Position numbers and translations under genes: made by a program. A DNA stretch of 64,000 nucleotides from Streptomyces showdoensis (lineage in GTDB: Bacteria > Actinomycetota > Actinomycetes > Streptomycetales > Streptomycetaceae). Below, in pieces: positions 23,398 to 31,039 of the stretch (positions are counted from its first letter, which is position 1; each line of letters begins with the position of its first letter). The notes beneath the pieces are model-generated. The model saw nothing but the letters and a program-made list of their open reading frames with translations, had not been told where the DNA came from and did not search any database. The stretch lies in the NCBI RefSeq assembly GCF_039535475.1, contig NZ_BAAAXG010000006.1:1-64000 (forward strand), given 5' to 3'.

Positions 23398-23745
23398 GTG
23401 AGCGAGGAGACGTACTACGAGTTCGGGACGGCCGGTGAGCGGTGGGACCGCGCCCAGCTGTTCTTCGAGGCGAAGGAGTACCTGACGGCCGTACGCATCC
23501 TGCGCGGTCTGGTCGCCGAGCACCCGGACCAGACGGCCCAGCGACTGCTGCTCGCCCGTGCGTACTACCACTCCGCCCAGCTCTCCCGGGCCGAGGAGGA
23601 GCTCCGGGCCGTGCTGGAGCGCGACCCGGTCGAGCACTACGCCCGGCTGATGCTCGGCCGCACGCTGGAGCGGCAGGGCAGGGCGGCGGAGGCCGCCCCG
23701 CACCTGCGGCTGGCCGCCGCGATGGCGGGCGAGCTGCCGGAGTGA
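23398..23745 (+). CDS. Small TPR protein
   Basis: 115-aa protein of two to three tetratricopeptide repeats (FFEAKEYLTAVRILRGLVAE, RLLLARAYYHSAQLSRAEEE and ARLMLGRTLERQGRAAEAAP). GTG start at 23398 after a GGGAGAGAGAG purine tract. Such proteins are adaptors for protein contacts; the partner is unknown. It is divergent from pirin, a pairing common in Streptomyces as far as I recall. Confidence 0.85.
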   Translation: MSEETYYEFGTAGERWDRAQLFFEAKEYLTAVRILRGLVAEHPDQTAQRLLLARAYYHSAQLSRAEEELRAVLERDPVEHYARLMLGRTLERQGRAAEAAPHLRLAAAMAGELPE

Positions 23746-23766
23746 CCGGCGGGACCCGCACCGGGC

Positions 23767-25833
23767 TCACGCCCTGAACCGGAGGTCGGCGGCGCCCTTG
23801 AGCAGGGGGGCGTCGTTGGCCTCCGTCCATTCCCGGTGGTTGAGCAGGTCCTGCAGGCAGGTCTCGTTCGCCGTGGCGATCACGGTGCCCGGCTGCACCG
23901 CCGAGGGGTAGCCCCGGGTGAGGGCCGTGTTGCCGTGGACGGTCCCGCGGACGGCGGCCAGCGTCACCTCCACCCGGGGCGCGTCCGGGAAGGTCGCCTG
24001 GAGCACGAAGATCCCGCCGCCCTTGGCGAAGCGCGGCCTGGCGAGCGGGACGCGGTGTTCGTCGAAGCCGCAGCCGTTTCCCGTGACCTCGCTGGCGGCG
24101 TCCGCCCGGACGGCCACCCGGGTGACGCCGAACACCTCCCGCAGGATCGCCGTCCACATGTCGGGGACGCCGCCCATGTTCCCCTCGGTGTCGGCGTAGT
24201 GGACGATGCCGCCGCCCGGGCGGTCCGAGGTCGTGTTCCCGGTGATCCGGGTGCCGGTGAGGGTGAGGTCGGCGTTGCGGGCGGAGATGCCGCCGCCGCC
24301 CGGCCTGGCCCGGCGCGGCTCCCCCGGCCGGGGTGCCGGCTCCAGGCCCCGCGACACGTTGTCCTTGATCACGCACTGCTCGAAGGCACCGGCCGAGCCC
24401 ATCGTGATCCGCACGCCGCCGCCCATGCTGCCCGCCCGGTTGCCGCTGACCTCGGTGGCCCGGAGCCGCACCGGGGAGAGGACCGAGGCGTAGAGCCCGC
24501 CGCCGTCGTCGGCCGCCGCGTTCCCCGTGATGCGGCACTCCCGCAGGGTCACGGCCTTGCGCCGGGCGTCCGTGATCTCCTGCTCGTTCCACGCCGACCA
24601 GCGGTCCAGGCGCAGCGCCGAGGCGGCGATCGCGTAGAAGGCGAGCTGCACGGCCTCGTCGAGCCGGCCGCTGACCAGGTCGGCGAGGATGCGCGGGGTC
24701 TTGGCCAGGACCGGGTTCGGTTCGAAGGGGTTCAGCAGCCAGCGGAGATGGCGGTACAGCTCGCTCGGGGTGAGGCCGACGATCGTGCCGGGGCTGAGCA
24801 CGGCGGTACGGGCCGCCGTGGCCCGGGCGGCGAGGAACGAGATGAGGTCGAGCTCGCTGAGGTCGCGGGTGAGCCGGCCCGGGACCGAGACCTCGCAGCC
24901 GACGCCGCCGCCGTCGAGCCTGCCCCGGCGGCCGGAGGAGTTGCGGTCGATCCAGCAGCCCTCCAGCGTCGGCCAGCCGTAGCCGACGACGGCGAGGCCG
25001 CCGCCGCGGCCCTCCGCGGTGTTGCCGCGGATCAGGCAGTGGCGCAGGGTGGGGCTCGCCCAGACCGTGGCGACCCCGCCGCCGAAGGACTGGCCGGCCA
25101 GCCACATGGCGACGGTGCCGGGCGGCACCAGGGCGTCGAAGCGCTTCGCGGCCTCGGCGAGGAGCGCGGCCCGGTCGATCCGGGGCAGCGCGGGGATGCC
25201 GCCGATCAGTCTCAGCATCCCGTTGACGGCGTCGATCGTCCGGTTGACCGAGCCCACCGCCCCGGCCGGCAGGACGTCGCCGATCAGGTCGACCACGGCG
25301 GTCCGCAGCGCCGTCCGGTCGCTCTCCGGCCAGGGCCGGAAGGGGGCCGTCTCGGTCCGGTTGCCGCTGATGACGCAGCGCTCGACGAGGACCTCGTCGG
25401 CGTCGATCACCGCGATCCCGCCGCCCGCCCCGAGCCCGGGGTCGCTCGGGGTGTGCCTGGCGTGGCCGCCGTTGACCCGCAGCCCCCGGACGGTGACCGG
25501 GCCGAAGCCGCGCCGCCCGGCGGGGGTGGGCGGCCCGATGCGCAGCACCCGGTGCCGGTCGCCGCCGTGCAGGGCGGGCAGCACCCGCGGGTCGAAGCCG
25601 GCGGCGGCGGGGTCGGCCGCCGGGTGCTTGAGGAGGTGGTCGCTGGTGAGGGTGACGGGCCGGTCGAGGACGAGCTCGGGCTCGCGGTAGACGGCGTTGT
25701 CGAGGATGACGACGGTGTCGCCGGGCGCGGCGGCGCGCAGCGCGTCGGCGACGGTCCTGGCCGGTTTCGCCTCGCTGTCGAAGCGGCCGGACCGCACGCC
25801 CTTGGTCGCGTGCACGTAGCGGGTGGTGGGCAT
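23767..25833 (-). CDS. Right-handed parallel beta-helix protein
   Basis: 688-aa protein beginning PTTRYVHATKGVRSGRFDSE, then many rungs of the pectate-lyase-like fold recognisable by short Asn-Asn-ladder phrases such as VISGNRTETAPF, LIRGNTAEGRGGGLAVVG, EVSGNRAGSMGGGVRIT and RITGNTTSDRPGGGI. A helical insertion of about 100 residues interrupts the rungs around 330-420. No signal peptide is visible, which is unusual for this fold. Function unknown: carbohydrate binding, polysaccharide lyase, or structural. It follows the 900-aa unknown gene by 13 bp on the same strand. Confidence 0.82.
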   Translation of the reverse strand: MPTTRYVHATKGVRSGRFDSEAKPARTVADALRAAAPGDTVVILDNAVYREPELVLDRPVTLTSDHLLKHPAADPAAAGFDPRVLPALHGGDRHRVLRIGPPTPAGRRGFGPVTVRGLRVNGGHARHTPSDPGLGAGGGIAVIDADEVLVERCVISGNRTETAPFRPWPESDRTALRTAVVDLIGDVLPAGAVGSVNRTIDAVNGMLRLIGGIPALPRIDRAALLAEAAKRFDALVPPGTVAMWLAGQSFGGGVATVWASPTLRHCLIRGNTAEGRGGGLAVVGYGWPTLEGCWIDRNSSGRRGRLDGGGVGCEVSVPGRLTRDLSELDLISFLAARATAARTAVLSPGTIVGLTPSELYRHLRWLLNPFEPNPVLAKTPRILADLVSGRLDEAVQLAFYAIAASALRLDRWSAWNEQEITDARRKAVTLRECRITGNAAADDGGGLYASVLSPVRLRATEVSGNRAGSMGGGVRITMGSAGAFEQCVIKDNVSRGLEPAPRPGEPRRARPGGGGISARNADLTLTGTRITGNTTSDRPGGGIVHYADTEGNMGGVPDMWTAILREVFGVTRVAVRADAASEVTGNGCGFDEHRVPLARPRFAKGGGIFVLQATFPDAPRVEVTLAAVRGTVHGNTALTRGYPSAVQPGTVIATANETCLQDLLNHREWTEANDAPLLKGAADLRFRA

Positions 25834-25846
25834 GGGCGGGCCCGGC

Positions 25847-28549
25847 CTACAGCTGCTGGCCGGTCTTGGGGTCGTACGCGACCTCGACGGCGACGACCTG
25901 GTCGGTGGGCAGGACCTCCACCCACTGGTCGAAGACCTGGTAGGGCTCGGCGGGCCGGAAGCCGCCGGCGAGCGGGTCGAAGCCGGTCTCGAAGACCTGC
26001 TCGCCGGCCAGGGTGCGGGGGACGCTGGTGTTGGAGGCCGCCAGTTCGGCGGCGAGGAGTTCGAGCACCTCGCCGATGCTCTTGCCCCGGTAGGTGTCGG
26101 GATCGCCCTCCTGCCAGGTGTACGGGCGCCCGAGCGCGGCCTCGCCCTCGACGCCGGCCTTGGTCAGCCAGCCGAGCGCTTCGCGCTCGTGCCCGGGCCG
26201 GATCGGGAGGACCGCCTTCACCCAGGCCGAGTTGAGGAACTCGTTGCGCCGCTCGTCGCCGTCCGTCTGCACCAGCCAGCCGAGCGAACTGCCCATGGGG
26301 GCGGGCTGCGAGTCGGCGGTGATCAGGTAGTCGACCCGCCACTCCTTCGCCGGATCGGGGCCCTTGGCGTCCGGCCCGTTGTGGGAGCTGGTGCGGGAGT
26401 AGGCGGTCGGGACCGTCTCCCCGGCCAGCGGGTCGCCGTCGGAGCCCTCCCAGCGGGCGGGCGGCACCGGGTAGCGGCCGAGCGAGTCGGGCCCGGCGGG
26501 GCCGGAGACGTCGCCGGGGCGCCAGAACTCGGGCGAGACGAAGTAGAGCATCTCGTCCACGTCGAAGATCTGCCGGATGAGCTCGGCCTCCAGGTGCGCG
26601 TCCCTGGGGTCGAACAGCCGCAGCTGTTCCAGGAGATGGGCGAAGACGGAGTGCCGCTCCTCCTTGCGCAGCTCCTCGGCGGGCCGCGGCCGGACCTTGC
26701 TGAGCAGGGTGGTCCGGTCCCGTACGGCGGCGGCGTACGCCTTGCGCTGGAGGGCGGCGACGTCCTTCTCGTACTGCCGCAGCGCCGCCTCGTACGCCAC
26801 CTGGGCCGGGTCCACCGCGGGCGGCTCCCAGCGCAGCTGGAGGGTGAAGGTGATGGTCGCGGTGCCGCCGAAGTGCACGTTGTCGGCGCGGACCTGGAAG
26901 CGGCCGGTGTCGGGGCGCTGGATGACGTACCTCACCAGGAACTTGGCGTCGGTGCCGTGGCCGTTCTTCGCGGAGACGAACTGCACGAAGTCGGGGTTGG
27001 TGCTGAGGGTGAAGCCGGGGGCGGGCGGGATGGCGCCGTAGTCGAAGTCCGCGACGATGTACTCGTCCTCCTCGCCCCGCCACATCCGGTCGAAGCCGTC
27101 CTGGCGCCGCCAGTCGGCGTCGTTGTGCGGGGCGTTGGTGCTGTCGGGGTGCTCCTGGATGGGGAAGGTGCCCGTGAAGGTGGTGAGGATCGGGGTGAGC
27201 GGCTCGGGCGGTTCGGGCTTGCGCAGCGAGGTCAGGTCGGGTGCCGGGACGACGTCGACGAACTCGCCGAGGCCGAGCACCCGTCCGGGCGCGTTCACGA
27301 AGACCTGCCAGCTCATGCGGGTGCCGATGTGCTGGACCTGGACGCCCACCTTGCGCATCTTGCGGCGCAGCTCGTAGTTGGCGAGCCGGTCGGTGGTGTT
27401 CTGCACCACGTAGCGGCGGCTGGAGGTGTCGGTCGTCTCGGTCACCGTCTTGAAGGTGGTGGTGAAGTTGCGCCGGATCTCGCTGCTGACCTTGGAGCTC
27501 TGGGTGCGGGTGTGCTTGTGGGTGAGTTCGGAGGACTTCCCGGTGGTGGACTTGGTGGCGAAGCTGGCGCTGGCGTCGGCGTGGTAGACGCCGGCGAAGG
27601 AGCCGCCGGCGGAGACGGTCGCCCCGAGGGAGGTGTCGTTGGCGTTGGACTCCTTGACGGCGTCGGCCACGTCGCTCTGGTCGGTCAGGGTCTCCTCGGA
27701 CCTGCGGGTGGTCTCCTCCGACTGGCTCGCGGTCCGCTCGACGAGGGTCCGGCGGGTGGTGGTCTCGACGAGCTCCACCATGCCGCCGGGACTGAGCCAG
27801 AGGTGCCCGGCGGGCGCGCCGAGGAAGGTGTCGAACTCGAAGAAGTACTGCCGGAACAGGTTGACGAGCCCCACGGGCGACAGGATGCCCTCGGTCGGCG
27901 GGTCCTGGCCCGCGAAGCGGGCGAGCGCGGCCAGCTCGGGGCTCTCCAGCGAGCGGGCGGCGGGCCCGGCGAAGGCCGCGGGCCCGGGGCGCGGCCCGTG
28001 CAGGGCGGCGAGCCGGCCGGCACCGGAGTAGCCGAGCCAGCCGGGCAGCGGCTGGTAGACGCCGAAGAGCTCGCTGGCGTACGGGAGGGTGCCCGCGAAC
28101 TCCCCGACGGGACGCCCGGTGCGCACCGGCCCGGGCACGGGGGCCGTGAGCACCCGGACCGGGCCCGTGGGGCCGCCGGCGGTGGTGGCGAACGGGGTGA
28201 CCGTCCACGGCTGGCCGGGGGTGCGGGTGACGAGCAGCAGGTCCCGGTCGGACTCGGTCGGCGGCGCGACGAAGGAGAGGACCAGCGGGCCGGTCGACGT
28301 CACCGTCCGGCCCGCGTACTGCCGCCCGGAGCCGGGGTCCGCCTCGATGAAGGCCCCGTCGAGGGCCGGCACCCCGGGGAAGAGCGCCGGGTCGCGCAGG
28401 TCCACGTCGGAGGGGAGGGCGAGGGCGATCCGCTGCCCGGGGCGGAGGTCGGCGGGGCCCGAGGGCTGCACCCGGTACGACCAGATCTGGTACCAGGAGC
28501 CCGCGGTGGGGAGCGGGGTCCTGCCGGCGAAGGTGACGACGATCGACAT
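25847..28549 (-). CDS. Uncharacterised 900-aa protein
   Basis: I do not recognise the family. Visible parts: an N-terminal beta-rich region (1-150); a Ser/Thr/Glu-rich amphipathic middle around 300-420 (TASQSEETTRRSEETLTDQS, then alternating polar beta strands such as SSEIRRNFTTTFKTVTE); a beta domain with NVHFGGTATITFTLQLRW; a helical stretch (YEAALRQYEKDVAALQRKAY); and a mixed C-terminus. No signal peptide. The ATG at 28547-28549 follows GGGAGG; the longer open frame upstream is antisense of the DUF6153/DUF305 genes. It forms a two-gene unit with the beta-helix protein. The strand-rich polar middle could be an oligomerising or barrel-forming segment, but that is a guess. Confidence 0.8.
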   Translation of the reverse strand: MSIVVTFAGRTPLPTAGSWYQIWSYRVQPSGPADLRPGQRIALALPSDVDLRDPALFPGVPALDGAFIEADPGSGRQYAGRTVTSTGPLVLSFVAPPTESDRDLLLVTRTPGQPWTVTPFATTAGGPTGPVRVLTAPVPGPVRTGRPVGEFAGTLPYASELFGVYQPLPGWLGYSGAGRLAALHGPRPGPAAFAGPAARSLESPELAALARFAGQDPPTEGILSPVGLVNLFRQYFFEFDTFLGAPAGHLWLSPGGMVELVETTTRRTLVERTASQSEETTRRSEETLTDQSDVADAVKESNANDTSLGATVSAGGSFAGVYHADASASFATKSTTGKSSELTHKHTRTQSSKVSSEIRRNFTTTFKTVTETTDTSSRRYVVQNTTDRLANYELRRKMRKVGVQVQHIGTRMSWQVFVNAPGRVLGLGEFVDVVPAPDLTSLRKPEPPEPLTPILTTFTGTFPIQEHPDSTNAPHNDADWRRQDGFDRMWRGEEDEYIVADFDYGAIPPAPGFTLSTNPDFVQFVSAKNGHGTDAKFLVRYVIQRPDTGRFQVRADNVHFGGTATITFTLQLRWEPPAVDPAQVAYEAALRQYEKDVAALQRKAYAAAVRDRTTLLSKVRPRPAEELRKEERHSVFAHLLEQLRLFDPRDAHLEAELIRQIFDVDEMLYFVSPEFWRPGDVSGPAGPDSLGRYPVPPARWEGSDGDPLAGETVPTAYSRTSSHNGPDAKGPDPAKEWRVDYLITADSQPAPMGSSLGWLVQTDGDERRNEFLNSAWVKAVLPIRPGHEREALGWLTKAGVEGEAALGRPYTWQEGDPDTYRGKSIGEVLELLAAELAASNTSVPRTLAGEQVFETGFDPLAGGFRPAEPYQVFDQWVEVLPTDQVVAVEVAYDPKTGQQL

Positions 28550-28680
28550 GGGCGTGCCTCCCGGCGTGGTCACGGCGGACGGGCGGGGTAGCCAGGGTGC
28601 TGCGTGATCAGGGTCGGGCGGCGGCCCGGGCCGTGTCACCGGCTTGGCGTCGACACGCCACGGGGCCGGCCGAGGGACAC

Positions 28681-28703
28681 GCACGGGTACCCGTGCGGGG
28701 TAT
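28681..28703. promoter_or_regulatory. Palindromic operator, CsoR-like
   Basis: GCACGGGTACCCGTGC (28681-28696) is a perfect palindrome and overlaps TACCC-GTGCG-GGGTA (28688-28702), which resembles the TACCC/GGGTA boxes bound by copper sensor CsoR. It lies 43-64 bp before the first gene of the DUF6153/DUF305 group. CsoR sites I recall have a 4-nt centre rather than 5, so the match is imperfect. Confidence 0.45.
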
Positions 28704-28744
28704 GGGCGGCCGGTTCGGTAAGGTCGGGACAGGAGGTCGAAGAC

Positions 28745-29239
28745 GTGCACGTGGGACGGGCGGTACGCAGCGCCGCGCGAGCGGGAGGTGCCCTGGCGCA
28801 CCTGCTGCTCGTCGTCGTGCTCGCCCTCGGCGTGTTCGTGATGCACTCGGTCGGCCACCCGGAGGGTTCCTCGGGGACCGGCGGGACGCACGGCACGGAG
28901 ACGACGGCCGCGACGGCCGGGGCGCACTCCGAGGGCGCCGCCCCGGGGACGTCGTCGCACGGCTCCGCGCACGAACCGCCGCACGGCTCCCCCGACGCCC
29001 CCGCCTCCTCGTACGCGTCCACCCACGGCTCCACGCACGACTCCGGCACGGGGATGGACATGACCACGCTCTGCGTGGCCGTCCTGAGCGCCTGGCTGCT
29101 CGCCGCCCTCCTCAGGGCCGCCCTCGGCCGCCGCACGGACGGGACCGCCCCGCTCCCGGCGCGGCTGCTCCCCTCCCTGGGCCCGAACGCCCCGCCGCGC
29201 CCACCGGACCTCGCCCAGCTGTCGATCCTGCGGATCTAG
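28745..29239 (+). CDS. DUF6153-like His-rich membrane protein
   Basis: 164-aa protein with an N-terminal TM helix (ALAHLLLVVVLALGVFVMHS), a His/Ser/Gly-rich linker (many HG and SH pairs, about 45-105), a second TM helix around MDMTTLCVAVLSAWLLAALL and a Pro-rich tail. The GTG at 28745 sits 8 nt after AGGAGG, deciding the start. It resembles the DUF6153 proteins that accompany DUF305 lipoproteins in Streptomyces. The His/Met-rich linker suggests metal (copper) contact. First gene of a three-gene unit. Confidence 0.75.
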   Translation: MHVGRAVRSAARAGGALAHLLLVVVLALGVFVMHSVGHPEGSSGTGGTHGTETTAATAGAHSEGAAPGTSSHGSAHEPPHGSPDAPASSYASTHGSTHDSGTGMDMTTLCVAVLSAWLLAALLRAALGRRTDGTAPLPARLLPSLGPNAPPRPPDLAQLSILRI

Positions 29240-29329
29240 GCCGTACCGCCGCCGCGGGCGCCTCGCGCTGCCCGCAGAAGCGATCGGTCCCTCCACAGAA
29301 CCAACGACAGCACACGAGGTGTGACACAC

Positions 29330-29965
29330 ATGCGTGCCTTCACGACCCGCACCACCACCCGCAAGCTCGCCCTGACCGGCGCCGTCGCGGCGGCCGGGCT
29401 CCTGCTCTCCGCCTGCTCGGGCTCCGGCGACTCCATGGCCGGCATGGACCACGGCGGGAAGTCCTCCGCCTCGGCCTCCGCGTCCGCCTCCGCGGCACCC
29501 GCGTCGGCCGGTGCCTTCAACGACGCGGACGTGATGTTCGCTCAGATGATGATCCCCCACCACGAGCAGGCCCTGGAGATGGCGAAGCTCGCCGACGGGC
29601 GCGCCGAGGACCCCGAGGTCAAGGCGCTCGTCGGGGAGATCGAGAAGGCCCAGGACCCCGAGATCCGGAAGATGAGGGCCTGGCTCGAGGCCTGGGGCAA
29701 GCCCGAGGCCATGGGCGGCGGCGGCCACGGCATGGCCGGGATGATGTCCGGGAAGGACATGGCCGACCTCGCCGCCACGAAGGGCAAGGCCTTCGACCGC
29801 AAGTTCGCCGAGCTGATGATCGCCCACCACGAGGGCGCGGTGGAGATGGCGAAGACCGAGCAGCGGGACGGCCGCGACGCGGCCGCCCGGAAGGTGGCCG
29901 ACGACGTGGTCCGGACCCAGGCCGCCGAGATCGCCCAGCTGAGGAAGATCCTCGACCGCCTCTGA
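29330..29965 (+). CDS. DUF305 lipoprotein
   Basis: 211-aa lipoprotein: signal sequence ending in lipobox LLSAC, a Ser/Ala linker, and a ferritin-like helical DUF305 domain with two repeats of the family motif, QMMIPHHEQALEMAKLA and LMIAHHEGAVEMAKTE. The paired His and Met residues can bind metal, and DUF305 genes are often linked to copper handling. ATG start at 29330 after GAGGTG. Exported and anchored in the outer face of the membrane. Confidence 0.9.
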   Translation: MRAFTTRTTTRKLALTGAVAAAGLLLSACSGSGDSMAGMDHGGKSSASASASASAAPASAGAFNDADVMFAQMMIPHHEQALEMAKLADGRAEDPEVKALVGEIEKAQDPEIRKMRAWLEAWGKPEAMGGGGHGMAGMMSGKDMADLAATKGKAFDRKFAELMIAHHEGAVEMAKTEQRDGRDAAARKVADDVVRTQAAEIAQLRKILDRL

Positions 29966-30001
29966 CGGCCCGGCGGCCCCGGCCGCCCCTTCCCGCACCA
30001 C

Positions 30002-30037
30002 TCGGCCTTCTCGGCCTTCTCGCCCTTCTCGCCCTTC
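30002..30037. repeat. Four 9-bp tandem repeats
   Basis: TCGGCCTTC twice then TCGCCCTTC twice, between the DUF305 and sialidase-like genes. Short pyrimidine-rich direct repeats with no obvious role; may vary in copy number between strains. Confidence 0.7.
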
Positions 30038-30106
30038 CCCGGGCGGCCCCGCGCGTTCGCGCCGCGGGGCCGCCCCCCTCCCCCGTACCCCTGGGACCAC
30101 AGACAC

Positions 30107-30994
30107 ATGAAGAAGCACCGCGCCGCCCTCGCCGCCGCTCTCACCACGGCGCTCGCCCTCGCCCTGACCGCCTGCGGCACCGACGACGCGCCCGGCTCGG
30201 AGCAGCGCCCCGGGCGGGACTCCGCCCCCACGGCGCTCAGCCACATCCACGGCGTCGGCGCCTCCGCCGGGAAGCTGTACGTCGCCACCCACGAGGGCGT
30301 CTACACGCCCGGCGCGGACGGGCGGCCCACGCTCGTCGGCGAGCGCAGGGACGATTTCATGGGGTTCACGGTGACCCCCGAGGGCGCCTTCCTCGCCAGC
30401 GGCCACCCGGCCCCCGGCACCGGCGGACCCTCGAACCTCGGCCTGATCGCCTCCACCGACGAGGGCGCCACCTGGACCACCCGGTCGCTGGGCGGCGAGG
30501 TCGACTTCCACTCGCTCGACACCTCCGCCGACGCGACCGTCTACGGCTACGACAGCACCAACGGGCGCCTGCGGGTCAGCCGGGACGGCATCGCCTGGGA
30601 GGACCGCGCCGAGCTGCGCGCCCTGGACATCGCCGTCGCGCCCGCCGCCCCCGGCACCGTGCTCGCCACCACCGAGCAGGGCGTCGTCCGCAGCACCGAC
30701 GACGGGCGCACCTTCGGGCGGCCGCTCTCGGGGCAGCTCGTGGCGTACGTGTCCTGGGGCGCCCCCGACGCCCTGTTCGGGGTCGACCCGGACGGGGTGC
30801 TGCTGCGCAGCGCGGACTCCGGCGCCACCTGGCGCCGGGTCTCCACCGTGCCGGGCGGCGCCCCGCAGGCGCTGACCGCCCTCGACGCGCGCCGGCTCCT
30901 CGTGGCCACCCAGGACGGGGTGTACGAGTCGGTGGACGGCGGGACGTCGTTCACCCGGCGGATGACCGTGGCCTCGGGCGGCGACGGCCACTGA
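30107..30994 (+). CDS. Sialidase-like (F510_1955-type) lipoprotein
   Basis: 295-aa lipoprotein with lipobox LTAC at about residue 23, then a beta-propeller with BNR/Asp-box-like repeats: STDEGATWTTRS, SRDGIAWED, STDDGRTFGRP, SADSGATWRRV, SVDGGTSFTRR. These propellers resemble sialidases and photosystem assembly factors but lack a clear sialidase active site. It commonly follows DUF305 genes. Opening residues SHIHGVGAS after the linker are typical of the family. Probable role in the same metal or envelope function; reaction unknown. Confidence 0.85.
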   Translation: MKKHRAALAAALTTALALALTACGTDDAPGSEQRPGRDSAPTALSHIHGVGASAGKLYVATHEGVYTPGADGRPTLVGERRDDFMGFTVTPEGAFLASGHPAPGTGGPSNLGLIASTDEGATWTTRSLGGEVDFHSLDTSADATVYGYDSTNGRLRVSRDGIAWEDRAELRALDIAVAPAAPGTVLATTEQGVVRSTDDGRTFGRPLSGQLVAYVSWGAPDALFGVDPDGVLLRSADSGATWRRVSTVPGGAPQALTALDARRLLVATQDGVYESVDGGTSFTRRMTVASGGDGH

Positions 30995-31039
30995 GGACCG
31001 CCGCCGTCCGGGCGGACGGGCGCCGCCCCGGTACCCCGC

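Noticed and set aside
25847..30991. 1714-aa minus-strand frame
   Set aside because: Only the part from 28549 downward is the real 900-aa gene; the upstream half is antisense to three plus-strand genes.
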